Source: Brachypterus glaber
Lineage: Eukaryota; Arthropoda; Insecta; Coleoptera; Kateretidae
Direction: 5' to 3'
Assembly: GCA_958510825.1 (NCBI GenBank)
Contig: OY294051.1
Span: forward strand, 28,445,265 to 28,509,264
Length of the DNA: 64,000 nt
Shown: positions 1 to 11,400 of the stretch, piece by piece
How the letters are laid out: the number at the start of each line of letters is the position of its first letter
How positions within the stretch are numbered: the stretch's first letter is position 1
The notes under the pieces: model-generated
Database searches by the model: none
What the model was told of the DNA's origin: nothing
What the model saw: only the letters and a program-made list of their open reading frames with translations
Program-made: the position numbers and the translations under genes

Positions 1-403
1 CGACCACTGTGAAGTTCGCACTGACATTTTTTAGAGTATAAGATGTCGATAAAAAATTTCAAAAGAACAAAAAGGGTAAAAAACTGAGAAAACTGACAAA
101 AAAAAACTTAAAAAAGGTTTTTGGATATTTTTTAACAAAAAAAAATAAAAAAAATGTATTTTAAGTACCAACATATATTTCTAGAATCAACAAAATTTCC
201 TAACTCTGGCCGATACAATTCGTAATATTACGCACGCTTTGAGTAATCGCTTGTTTACAAAACAAAAAGGAGTGCAGGCATTTACACAGATGGTCGTAGA
301 AAAAATAATATTGCGTAAAAATACATAAAAAGATAATTGTTAATATCCGAGGGCCCTGCAGCCGCGTGCAAAATGGGGGGTTTATATAATATTTTTATTT
401 TAG

Positions 404-486
404 ACTGAACCTGATCAGAAGTTACAATGGACGATGCTAAACTGGAGCAACCCTAGTTGTGTTGGCAAACTCAAAGAATTTTATAA
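404..486 (+). CDS. Unrecognised gene 1, internal exon
   Basis: Earliest exon of this gene visible in the window. It is open for 83 nt, follows a pyrimidine-rich acceptor ending in TTTTAG and is followed by GTAATA. It encodes a Trp-rich peptide containing LQWTMLNWSNPSCVGKLKEF and ends in phase 2, which joins in frame to 543. The gene must start to the left of the window. I do not recognise the family. Confidence 0.6.
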
Positions 487-542
487 GTAATATTAAAAAA
501 AATTAACAAAATTAACTTTTTTGACATTTACTTTTCTTGCAG

Positions 543-654
543 TGACGATGATCAAAATTTTTACAATTTGAGGGACAACTACAAAGACTTTTGGTTTAGA
601 CTCACATGGAAATATGATGATTCTTTTAAAAAGTTGACTGGTGCTGAAGAAATG
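543..654 (+). CDS. Unrecognised gene 1, internal exon
   Basis: The 112-nt exon begins after TTGCAG and ends before GTAATT. Joined to the previous exon it reads on with DNYKDFWFRLTWKYDD and ends in GAAGAAATG, phase 0. The aromatic-rich, folded-looking sequence differs sharply from the disordered tail encoded downstream, so these two exons probably hold the end of a globular domain. Confidence 0.6.
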
Positions 655-1669
655 GTAATTTTTTATATTTTTTATTAGAGCAGTTGATAGGTAGGTTAGT
701 TATTAGGGTAGGTAAGTAGCTTACTTGGCTACCTACCTACCCTAACAAACTAGATGAAAGAACAATGTTAAAAATAGGCCAAAAACCCATTCGTGCAAAC
801 GTATGAAACATCAATTTCTATAGATTTGGATATGCTGAACACGATGCTGGCCTTTAAAATTACAGAAGCGTCGTGTAAGACTGTTTCTTTTTTTTTTTTT
901 TTCATAAAAAGGTAAAATTAGGTCGATTCTAAGGTGTAAAAAATATATATTTTTTATAGATTTGGACACGCTAAACACGATTTTGTTCTCAAAACTGATA
1001 GAAAATATGTGGAAGGCTGTTTTTTTTTCCTTAAAAGGTTAAAATAGGTAAATTTTGAGCTTACAATGCCAGTATAAATAGTATATTATTCAATTAGCTA
1101 TATTATTATTATTACATATTATTATTATTATTAGGTACTTTTTTACAGAAGCATGGAGAGCCCCAAATAAGCCTTTAGCTTGTGCTAAAAGTATTTTACT
1201 CGCGAATAATCATTCGGGTGGTTACGCCACTCGCCTATCGGCTCGTGTGTTAAAATTAACCCTCATTGATTAATAGCAATTTTGACAACGGAATCATGTT
1301 CAGCGTGTCCAAATCTATAAAAAAATATATTTTTTTTTTAAATCTGTCATAGTTGGCTCAGAATCGACGTAATTTTACCTTTTTACGAAAAAAAAAACAA
1401 TCTAGTTTTTGTACATACAATTATATGCTGAATTCAAAAACTTAAAAAATTGCAGGGTGTTCCATTAAAAAAAACATATTTATGCCACTTCCGGCGAAAC
1501 CGGAAGTGAAACAACAAAATTAAATCCGCATTTTTATAGTCAATGTAAAATTATATAAATCACACAAGTTTCGTTTTTATCGAATGAAAATTACTCTTAA
1601 TTTTGGGCATAAATAAAACTCACCCGGTACATCTATAACATGTGTATTAGCGTGGGCCGTTCCTATATA

Positions 1670-2396
1670 CAGCCTGTTCCAGAACTCGCGTACCGAAATT
1701 TAAGAGGTGATTTTACATCAAAAAATATGAAAAAAAGTTTCTATAAAGGTTGGTCCGAAAATGAGCCCTAAGGGAGCTACGGCCCTTCGAAGATGACCTA
1801 TTGAATGGGGAACAAAAAAAAGCACCAATAAAATTTTAATGCTGCAGGGTGATTCTTCATTTAAAACTGAGCAAAAAAGTATTATACACCAAAACACCTA
1901 AATTTAATATTAAAGCAGTAATAGCCTTTTAAAAAGTAACGTTTTTGGTGGCACAAAATGTTACTTCCTCTTAATTGCATTTTTTTTTTGATAACGGTTG
2001 CTCCTACAGTGTTACACTATATGATATTTTATATGTATTTTTACTCTAGAAATCTATATTTTTTACAACAAATCCAAAAAACATACACATAGAAAAGTTT
2101 GGGGCAAAAATGTTTTAAGCCTCATATATTTTGTCCGTCTGGGCACGCCTCTGGATAAATTAAAAAAATTAATTAACATAAACTTATTGCCCTTATTAAT
2201 ACTAGTATACATGCAAAAGCTCGCCGCTTAAACGGTACCCGAGTTATTAATTAAAAACCTTATTTTTATTACAATTTTAAAGGGCCCTAGATCCCTTAGG
2301 GCTCATTTCCGGACCAACCTTTATAGGAACTTTTTTTATATTTTTGGATCTAGAATCACCTCTTAAATTTTGGCATGCCAGTTATGGATCACCCTG
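1670..2396. mobile_element. MITE with mariner-like ends, copy A
   Basis: The left end reads CAGCCTGTTCCAGAACTCGC; the right end, reverse-complemented, reads CAGGGTGATCCATAACTGGC. Both arms continue for about 120 bp (AAATTTAAGAGGTGATT, then CCTATAAAGGTTGGTCCG, then GAGCCCTAAGGGA). TA flanks each side (1668-1669, 2397-2398). The left end matches the terminal repeat of the mariner-like element at 42627 for over 30 bp. It has no coding capacity, so it is a non-autonomous relative. Confidence 0.7.
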
Positions 2397-2691
2397 TAGG
2401 TGTTTTATTTTTTTTTAAATTTGAAAATCCAATAGGGGGGAAAAGATACGTCTTGCAAAGAGAAAAAAAGCCTATATTTTGTTTTATTTATTTTTTCAAT
2501 GTTACAAAGGTGTACATTTTGTAACTTTTAGGAAAAATGTTAAAAAAATAAAAATAAGAAAAATGCAAAAACTGTTTTATTGCAAAAACAAATAAGTTTT
2601 ACAACCGAAAATAATATTTACAAACATCATAGGCCATATTTTAAGCCACTCTATATTCTCCTTTGTGGTGTAAGTTTACGTGATTTAACTC

Positions 2692-2960
2692 TTACGCGAA
2701 TAACCCCAAAAATTGCTCCGAAAAAATAAAAAAATATGTGGGCAAATAGAGAATTTTATAAGCTTTAAAATGATGTACCACACGACCCCCGTTTCTGTTT
2801 AAAAAAATCCCCCTTTGCCCCCTGTCGCCATCGTGCCCCCTAAGCACACAAAATATATACCAAAAAAATATTTGGGTTATGTTATTTATGTGTTCCAAAT
2901 TTTAAGTTGATATCTTAAGCCGTTCATGGGCGGAGGCGGACTTTTGACACGCTGTGTATA
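2692..2960. repeat. Half copy of the 34650-35353 foldback family
   Basis: It carries the same words as the right arm of the element at 34650-35353: TTTAAAATGATGTA, a C-rich run, GTTGATATCTTAAGCCGTTC and TTTTGACACGCTGTGTATA. Only one arm is present. The apparent ORF on the minus strand here is a translation of the repeat. Confidence 0.6.
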
Positions 2961-3340
2961 CATTACAAATGTGAAAAAATACGATATTTTCATTAATATT
3001 AAATGCTTTGTAGAGGGCTCAAGATGACGTTTAATCTGATTCTGCTTTTGCACACACATTAGGCATATTAGAAGGCATATTTTGGCGGGTATTGCGTTTT
3101 GAAATTTCAGATTTCAATTTATCGGCCCACCCTAATGTGTATACATATAAGTTCTTTGACCACCACTTTCTTTGCCTCTTGCCACATCCACTTTTACCCG
3201 CTGATACGTTATCTATGGTTCAAATGTATTATTACTGTCTCCAGAAGCTCTTAAAAGACAGACCAGTTTATTTTTTTTTTAATTATTACTGATTAAAATC
3301 AAAATCCATCACCATTTAAAAGTGTAATAATTTATTTCAG

Positions 3341-5296
3341 GCATATAGATTGAAAATATCAAATTGGCAAGCCAGTCCTAAGGAAAAGGTACCTAATGAA
3401 AGGAAAACAACAGAAGGCATACCTTTGAAGGAAACTCTTTCAAGAAAATCAGTTACTAAGATAGACAAAACTGATCCGTCTAATAACTTTCCTATAATCA
3501 AAATGGGCATAGAGTTTGATGACTGCAGTAGCAGCAGTGATGAGGGAAGTCCAAAACATAAAACTGAACCAAAAATTAAAAGAATACCTGAAAATAGTTT
3601 GGAATCGGAAAATCCTGTTAAAAAACAAAAAACTGTAAATACTGTATATGAAAATGTTGCAAGTACATCAAAAGATTATGTGTCAGCTAGCACAAGTAGT
3701 TTACAATCACGAATAAAGATTGAAAGGGATGATAATGATAAAGAAACTAAAGATCCAGAAAAACGAACTACTAGAAAGAAAACTCTGATGTCTAAAAATA
3801 AAATGCAAAATAGAGAAGCCAGTGCAAATAAAAGGAAAACTAATGATAGTAGTTCTGATGAATCAGACTATCCAGAAGTAGTTAAAAAACGAAAAAGTAG
3901 AAATACTAGCATGGATGAAAATGTTGCTAGTACTTCTAAAACTAATAAAGATGATCATTTAATGCCAAACCAAAATCCAAGTACTGAATCTTCCAAAAAT
4001 CCCTTAGAAAGTATATTTTCTAAATACAAAGCATCCCCAAATAAAAAAGAAACCAGTCCAAAAAAAGGAAAAAACCTCGTATCAAGCCCAAGAAGAAATA
4101 ATCTTGAATTTTCCAACGATTCTTGGGAAAATATATTTTCCAGACACAAAGTATCTCCTAATATTGATCTGACAAGTTTAACAAAAAATATAGGTAAAAA
4201 TCTCCCAAGAAGTGGCGTTGAATCTTCCAAAAATTCGTTGGAAAATATATTATCTAAATACAAGTTATCTTCAAATAAAGATGCCATGTCTAATCAAACA
4301 AAAGATAAAAAAGGTAAAAATATATCTCCAAGTAAGCTAAACCTTTCATCAGGTCCAAAAATAAATAATCTTGAATTTTCCAACAATTCTTGGGAAAATA
4401 TATTTTCCAAGCATAAATTATCTTCAAATAAAGATATTGATTTATCTTGTCTAACAAAAGATCAAAAATTATCTTCGAGTATAGTTAATCTTCTGTCAAG
4501 TCAAAGAAGTAGTAATGAAAAAGTAAGATCTTGGCTAAGTAAAGAAAAAGCCACCTCCAAAGAGATACTAAATACTACACAAACTGTAAAAGTAAGACCT
4601 GAAGATTTTCTTGCGCATAGATATGTAAACGATCATGATAAAAGTGTACAACAAAAAGAAACAAGTTTTGAAGAAACTAATCAAAGTATTAATAGTGAAG
4701 AAATTTTAACTAACAAGTTAGTAAATGATGAGAGTTCAGCTGATACCATTATAAATGAAGATGTAGTTACTCCACTTTTCAAAAGCCAGACTGAACCGAA
4801 ATATGTTGAAAATATGCAAGGTCATAGTTCAAAAGATTGTAAAAACGGTCTAAATAGAAAAGCCGAATTAATATATAAACGCAACGACGATAGTGATGAT
4901 GATTTTTCAAGATCAGTCGAGTCAAAAACAAAAGATGTGGAAAACATAAGAAATAAAGAAAATCCTGAATGCTCAGAAATCAATGAAGCTAGTGATGATT
5001 TGGGTAAAATTAATGATCATAGTGATGATGGTGAAGACTTTTTAAGATCCTTTTTCTCTGGCAGATCTCAAAAAAATGAAGAAGTACACCATAAAAATGT
5101 TGATTTACTTCTAGAAAGTGAAACTTGTGAATCACAAAACAATGAAAACAGTGAATCACAAATATCACCCAAGAAAAATGTCGCCGGAAATACAACAAAT
5201 CAGCCAAAGAACAATGATATAAATGTTGAAGAAGATGATGATGATGATGTACAAAGATTGTTGATGGAAGCAGATTTGCTTTTAAAAGACATTTAA
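3341..5296 (+). CDS. Unrecognised gene 1, terminal exon with disordered tail
   Basis: This large last exon starts after TTATTTCAG in phase 0 (AYRLKISNW...) and ends at TAA 5294-5296, giving 651 residues. No enzyme domain is visible. The protein is rich in Ser, Lys, Asn and Glu and has many KKRK-type basic clusters, consistent with a nuclear protein. A motif close to SxENIFSKxKxSxNK occurs four times, encoded near 3990, 4112, 4222 and 4380 (about residues 215-360 of this exon). Acidic runs follow, and the protein ends in a DDDDD stretch and the hydrophobic-acidic tail VQRLLMEADLLLKDI. The repeated motif could be a partner-binding short linear motif (inference). A DNA-repair or chromatin protein is possible, but I cannot name a family. 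A foldback element starts 34 bp past the stop. Confidence 0.8.
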   Translation, partial: AYRLKISNWQASPKEKVPNERKTTEGIPLKETLSRKSVTKIDKTDPSNNFPIIKMGIEFDDCSSSSDEGSPKHKTEPKIKRIPENSLESENPVKKQKTVNTVYENVASTSKDYVSASTSSLQSRIKIERDDNDKETKDPEKRTTRKKTLMSKNKMQNREASANKRKTNDSSSDESDYPEVVKKRKSRNTSMDENVASTSKTNKDDHLMPNQNPSTESSKNPLESIFSKYKASPNKKETSPKKGKNLVSSPRRNNLEFSNDSWENIFSRHKVSPNIDLTSLTKNIGKNLPRSGVESSKNSLENILSKYKLSSNKDAMSNQTKDKKGKNISPSKLNLSSGPKINNLEFSNNSWENIFSKHKLSSNKDIDLSCLTKDQKLSSSIVNLLSSQRSSNEKVRSWLSKEKATSKEILNTTQTVKVRPEDFLAHRYVNDHDKSVQQKETSFEETNQSINSEEILTNKLVNDESSADTIINEDVVTPLFKSQTEPKYVENMQGHSSKDCKNGLNRKAELIYKRNDDSDDDFSRSVESKTKDVENIRNKENPECSEINEASDDLGKINDHSDDGEDFLRSFFSGRSQKNEEVHHKNVDLLLESETCESQNNENSESQISPKKNVAGNTTNQPKNNDINVEEDDDDDVQRLLMEADLLLKDI

Positions 5297-5330
5297 GTGT
5301 ATATTATTTTATAATTGTCTGTGGTATTAT

Positions 5331-6380
5331 ACACGGTGCTTTTTTGGGGGTATTTTTTGTTTGTTTGGAAACCATGTAATGGCGATTTCTCCCGTTAGAT
5401 TAGACAGGGACAAAAGTTCTTCTCAAAAAGGATAGAAGACATACATACACTCCCACTTCCACCCAACCAAACAAATTCTGTATTTGTTCTTTGTTGAACA
5501 AATACAATGTTTACTTGGCCGGGCGAAAAGTGTAACTATATTATTTTTATTAAAGAAATTTCTGGCGCCATCTAAATTTTAGTAGAATTATCTTATTCTA
5601 CAGATTCACATTAGCTATGTTCGTTCTGCTGCTCAGTGCTACACTTTCCGGCCAACCAAATAAATACTGTATTTGTTGTATGAAAAACAAATACAGTATT
5701 TATTTGGTTGGCTGGAAAGTGTAGCACAAATGAGATAGAGATAGGGTAGACGTCTTTTGTTTCATAATTCTAGTTGTAGAGAGCTCCATTCCTTTACCAT
5801 TCGATAGCACCGTCCATTTATATGATTTTCAGCGAAAATTAAAAAAATCTACCGAGCGCTTCGTTTTTTATTAAAAAAAAATGCTAAACGAGCTGCAAAG
5901 AGTAAAACAAGCCGTTATATTATGTAATCCTACGCATTCCATTATATAGTATTCACAGTAAATGGGTATATTGCATTTTTCCAATTATAATTATTAAAAA
6001 AAAATAAATAAAAAACTTAGAAAAAAATCAACAATTTTTATAATTTCTTTTTCCTTTTTCTCAAAAAGAAAATAAAAAAAATTGTTGAAATTTTTTTTTT
6101 AAGTTTTTTTTTTAATTTTTTTTTTTTTGATAGTTGGAAAAATGCAATATACCCACTTACTGTGAATAGTATATAATGGAATGCGTGGGATTACATATGT
6201 TCATGACTTGTTTTACTCTTTGCAGCTCGTTTAACATTAATTTTTTTAATTAAAAAACGAAGCGCTCGGTAGATTTTTTTAATTTTCGCTGAAAATCATA
6301 TAAAGGGACGGTACTATCGAACGGTAAAGGAATTTCAGGGTTTCGAAAAAACAAAAAATACCCCCAAAAAAGCACCGTGT
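5331..6380. mobile_element. Foldback element just downstream of gene 1
   Basis: Outer arms share ACACGGTGCTTTTTTGGGGG and a following run of about 20 bp. Inside, arms of over 200 bp pair again (5800-6060 against 6070-6345), sharing AAATCTACCGAGCGCTTCG and TGCAAAGAGTAAAACAAG. A separate inner hairpin lies at 5640-5726. The centre is A/T-rich. No coding sequence and no clear target duplication are seen. It begins 34 bp after the stop of gene 1, so it may lie within that gene's 3' UTR. Confidence 0.65.
5640..5726. repeat. Near-perfect 41-bp-arm hairpin inside the foldback
   Basis: ACACTTTCCGGCCAACCAAA on the left is mirrored by TTTGGTTGGCTGGAAAGTGT on the right around a short A-rich loop, with about 40 paired bases and only a few mismatches. 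It may be a small MITE nested in the larger element. Confidence 0.65.
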
Positions 6381-8156
6381 TATACTATATAATATAGGAT
6401 TAGGGCTTGTACATATATTATGTGTTTTTAGACTTTTTATGTGTGATTTTTAGACTTTCTCACAAGTTTATTTTGTGGTGTCATGTCACATTTTTTAATT
6501 AGGCTTTTAATTATCACACTTCTTGGACCTTTTCCCTGTGTTGAAGTGTTATGTAATAAATGTACAAACCCTTATGAATTTTATAAGGGCATGTTAAAAT
6601 GTATAGTTTTATGCGGCAAGCAACAAAGTATTATATTGTGTACAGGGATTCCAAATCAAAATTATCATATTTTTTTAGGATTTTAGGACAAAAAGTTTAA
6701 AATATAAGAGTATACTAAGGACCTAATTTTGAAAATAATAGTTTTTTAGGACAAAACAAAAAAATAAAAGTCTTTCCCCTTACCCCACCCCGGTTTTTAC
6801 CAAAAACAATCTGATCGAATAACATTTTATAGATAACTATGGTCCAAAAAAGTATTTAGCTCAAAGCGTTTTAGATTTCTTTTTATCACAACTTTTTCGG
6901 CACATGTTTTGTCTTCGCGGTAATTAGATTTTTTACATAAACGTCGAGAAATGTGAACAAAAATAACGAAAAAAAAAATATATATATTTTTTTACCTAAC
7001 TCGAGACTACTTGGGGAAAGGAAAATTGGATGTTTCGTTTATTAAAATAACTATGATATTATCAAAAAAATAAAATAAGACAGATTAAAAAAAATGACAA
7101 AAGGATAATTTGTTAAAAATTTTAGGGCATTTCGAGCGGTTTTAGAAAAATTTTAGGACAATGACAAAATTTTAGAATTTTTTAGGATTTTAGGACATTT
7201 GGAACCCCTTTGTGTAATTTGTAAAATAAGGAAAACTTCTTTATATTTTACATATATATTTGGGGTAGATACCTAGATATTATATTATTGTATTTATTTT
7301 ATATTTTTAATATTAAATTATACTAAAATTTAGAATTAATATTTGGTAATTTTTATAGTAGATAAATAGATTTTCTCGTAGATTTAATAAAAAAACATAT
7401 TTTATTTACAAAATCCTCATACAATTTTTTTGGTCAAAGATAGGGTAGTTTCAACATAGTATGTATTATGTGAAAGTTTTATTTATATTTTTTGGGTGTT
7501 TTAAAGACGACATTTAAGTTCATATATATTTTTATTACATCTCAATATATATTATATAGATTTATAAATATATATATTTACAATTATTTATATCACAGAT
7601 ATAAAAGTTAAGGAATTCAAACAAATTATAAATTTAAAATAAGAAAATGCAAAGATTAACTTAAATTTGGAATGTAAATTTAAGTTTAATATCCTTAAAA
7701 TATACTTTACACTGATAGGTCCTTATTTTTATTGTGTGGCAGTTAAACAACGAGATTTTTGGAACTGACTATAAAATAGACAATGCATTATACTGTATCG
7801 GCAGATGTGATTCTAAAACAAGTACGGACTATAGTCTGTCTATGAAAAATTAAAAAGCAAATCAAATATTAAAAAAATATAAAAGAATCAGTATTTTTTT
7901 TAACAAAATTTAATTAATTTTTTCTTGGCGAATGTCGCGACCAAATCTCGCTATTTAATAGTCAAAAGTGAACTAAATAAACAAAGTTACACGTTTTGTA
8001 TTATTAAAAAAAACCTTTAAAATATAATAAATTTTTGAGTGGACAATGTTTTGACATTCTTGTTTTATACAAGCAGGTCAGATATATAACAAACAAACAA
8101 AAATAAATACTTACCCATTGAGTCTTCATGATATTGAATATTTAAAAAATATGCAT
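6381..8156. other. AT-rich spacer between two convergent genes
   Basis: This separates the plus-strand gene 1 from the 3' end of the minus-strand TXNDC11 gene. It is low-complexity AT-rich sequence with scattered TTTTAGGACA words (6680-7200). I see no gene, RNA gene or element with clear ends. A strong donor-like GTAAGTAT on the minus strand at about 8107-8114 lies some 45 bp after the TXNDC11 stop and might mark an alternative or 3' UTR splice. Confidence 0.4.
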
Positions 8157-8447
8157 TTATAATTCTTCCTTAGTAATTTTGAACTTTTTTACAGTTTTTG
8201 TAATACTATGATAATTATTACTTAACTGTTTTTTATCATGGACCCTATTAAAATATAATATAATCTCTTTATAATTCTTTGGCTTATGTGATATTAATAG
8301 ATATAAATGTTTTAATTGCTTTAGACGATACAGAATCATCTGTTTCTGTCGATTATTTGCTCTTCTCCATTGTTGTAGTGTAGCTTCTATTAAACTTAAA
8401 GTTTCAATTCTTAACGTTGTTAAACATGACAAATGTTCTTCATCATT
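8157..8447 (-). CDS. TXNDC11: TXNDC11 exon 10, C-terminal tail
   Basis: Starts after TTTTTTAG in phase 0 and ends at TAA 8159-8157. It encodes a polar, basic, mostly helical-looking tail (TLRIETLSLIEATLQQWRRA) in the place of the human C-terminal coiled coil, but much shorter. Confidence 0.8.
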   Translation of the reverse strand, partial: NDEEHLSCLTTLRIETLSLIEATLQQWRRANNRQKQMILYRLKQLKHLYLLISHKPKNYKEIILYFNRVHDKKQLSNNYHSITKTVKKFKITKEEL

Positions 8448-11400
8448 CTAAAAAAGATGTACAGTTACAATAGGGTGACCAGATGATTTATTTATATGTT
8501 TTACGGTTTAACTTTACCCCAAATATGTTTTTCCCCGGAATTCGGGCACATATAATAAGTAAATATTTTTCAATACTTACTGTAATATGTTGACATATGG
8601 ACCAAATAGCTTGCACCTTTAACGTCGGATCCAAATTCGACAATATAAATCCTAATAAATTTGACACGGTAATTGGCATATTTCTGGGGAACACCCTGCT
8701 CTCAGATTTACGATTGGGAGGAAAATAAAGGATCGTTGGGTAATATTCCATGATATACTCCCACGGGAGAATATTTAAATCTCCATCTATACGTGTAAAT
8801 CTTATATTTTGAATGTATGATAATTTTCTGGCGGCCCTCATAAATGAGTATGAGACACCACTGCAGAAGGAACATTGTTTTGAGTAGTAGAACACTAGAA
8901 CAGCCTAAAAATTAATTTAGGATTAAAAAATATATACAAGCTTTTTCTGATGTTTTTAAATTGAGAAAACTTGTGATGTTAGCTCAACTATTGAACAAAT
9001 TAAAAAACAAATTGTAAATAGCTGATTACCATATACAGGGTGTTCCAGAACTCGCGTAGAGAAGTTTTAGAGGTGATTCTACATACAAAAGTATGAAAAA
9101 AAGTTCCTATAAAGGTTAGTCCGGAAACGAGCCCTAAGGGAGATAAGGCCCTTATAAGAGTGCCCCTAAAAAAGAATTTTTATTTAATATGTCTTTTAGC
9201 GTATTAACCATAGTTCAAACGAAGTCCAAACGAATTTTTGCGCATGCCTTAGCATTGATAAATGCTATCATTTTATGTAATTTTTATATGGTAATTTTAT
9301 TTTATTTATCTGTATTTTTTTGACATTTTAAAATATAATTCTTTAGTTAAAAATACATAAAAAAGGTACTGCTAGTATAACACCATAAAACCAACCGTTT
9401 TCGAGAAAATTGCAGTTGAAGAGATTTAAAGAGATTTTTTCACGTTCTGAGCATTAAAATTTTAATAATGCAAAGCTATTCAACATTAACAACTATAAAA
9501 AAAGTTCCTATACACCTAGGTTCGAAATTCAGTTTTAACGGTACTACCGGGTCTTAAAAAGTAACCCTTCCTAAGTGGTCGTAGCTCAATTAAAATCCAT
9601 TTGTGTATAGGATTTTTTTTATAGTTTTTAATATCGCTTTGCATTATTAAAATTTTTATTGGCGCGATTTTTAGTTCCCATTTTTGATGCCCAGAACGTG
9701 AAAAAATCCCTTTAACTGCAATTTATGCAGTTCCCTTAGGGTTTATTTCCGGACCAACCTTTATAGGAACTTTTTTGGCAGACTAACATCTTTACTCTAA
9801 ATTTCTCTACTCCCTAACATCCCTACTCCATAACATCCCTACTCCATAACAACTCTACTCTGTAACATCCCTACTCCATAACATCTCTACTCCGTAACAA
9901 CTCTACTCCGCACTATATGCACTCGATTAGCCACTTGTCTTAACTCAAAAAAATATATGTCATGCTAAGTCACTGTCAAATATGAATTTAGTTTATTAAT
10001 TACTTACTTATTAGTACATGTTAAGAGTACACGGAAAATGTGAATTTTAGAATAATTCGTTTATGATTGTTCTAGATTTAAATTTAAAGATAAACGTTTT
10101 TTAGGAAAAAAATAAAATAATCTAGAAGAAGCTTCTTTGTTCTGCAAACCGCTTATTTATTATAAAGTGGCTAATAAAGTGCATATAGTGTGGAGTCGAG
10201 TTGTTACGGAGTAGAGATGTTATGGAGTAGGGATGTTATGGAGTAGGGATGTTTATTTATTATCCCATGAACCGTAAGAGTTGTACAAAAAGCGCTTAGT
10301 GTTTTGGGAGTTTAAAATCAAGCAGGGCAAGTTATAAAGAGTGACTTTTTTTGAGATCAAATCAAAAATAAAAAATAAATTCCTCTTTGTAACTCTATCT
10401 GGAGACATACTGTATAAATATCATTTATAATAAAATTTGCTTAAAGACAGTTATAGGACTTGCACTATATAATATAGACTGTACTTTAACCTTACTTAAT
10501 TATTACGGAAAATGTCAGTGTCAATCTTAGTAAAGTACATATACCACAACTAAAAATTTAAAATGTTGGGGTACCTCAGGGTTCTGTGATGTGAGCGTTT
10601 TCTATGAAAATGATACCACAATGGTACCACATTTTCTCCTTGTTAAAAATAATACTGTTGTTACTATTTTTGATTCTAGTCCAGTCAAATAATAAATGTA
10701 ATTGCAATAAATGTACACGGGCTGATATTTTAAAGGGTAGTAGTGAATGGTAACAGAACACTCCTGTTAGTTTTTCACCGGGTGATTTGCGTAAGGGGTG
10801 TCCGCTATCTTGAATTTTAGGGGTAAGTTGCTTAATATGCATCTTGCATAAAACCAATTTTGTTAAGGAGGAAATTTTGAACAATTTTTGTTTTTTAATA
10901 TATTAATAACAATCGAGTTAATTCAAAATTAGCCATGTTGGAGGTGAGATTGGTTTTTCCCATTTTTCAGCCAAATTATTCATTGGACAATAAAAGTGGT
11001 TTAAAACAAATCTGTAGCTCTTGAGATTCTCTATAAGTTTCACATATTATAAATTTTCATAGGTACTTTGGTACGGTTACAGAGGGCGCAACTCGAATTT
11101 CAGCGCCCACTGTAACCGTGACAAAATACTTATGAAAATGGATAATGTATAAAACTTATAGAAAATTTCAAGAGCTACAAGTTTTCTCATAAGGGCCATT
11201 CCAGCGTTTCGGGTGTTTCACTTTTATACATTAAAACGAATTTTATGAATACTTATTGCGCTAATAGATTGGTACATGTATGCTACAATTAGACTAATAC
11301 AGCAGTTAAAGAAGCTGTTAAAACCTGAAATAAAATTTTAAAAAAATTAAGGAAGGTGTTGGCAAAATTGGCCGTTTCGGGTGTTTCATTTTTTTGAAAC

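Larger units (their letters stand above)
655..3340 (+). other. Intron of gene 1 loaded with repeats
   Basis: The 2.7-kb intron has a GTAATT donor and a TTATTTCAG acceptor. It holds a full MITE (1670-2396), a half copy of a foldback family (2692-2960), and at 1194-1283 a segment that recurs in the other orientation near 20448-20540 (shared words include CATTCGGGTGGTTACGCCAC). Short ORFs in it, such as the one at 2692-2898, are repeat sequence. Confidence 0.6.

Noticed and set aside
3955..4287. Minus-strand ORF with internal repeats
   Set aside because: It is the antisense of the fourfold motif in the terminal exon of gene 1.
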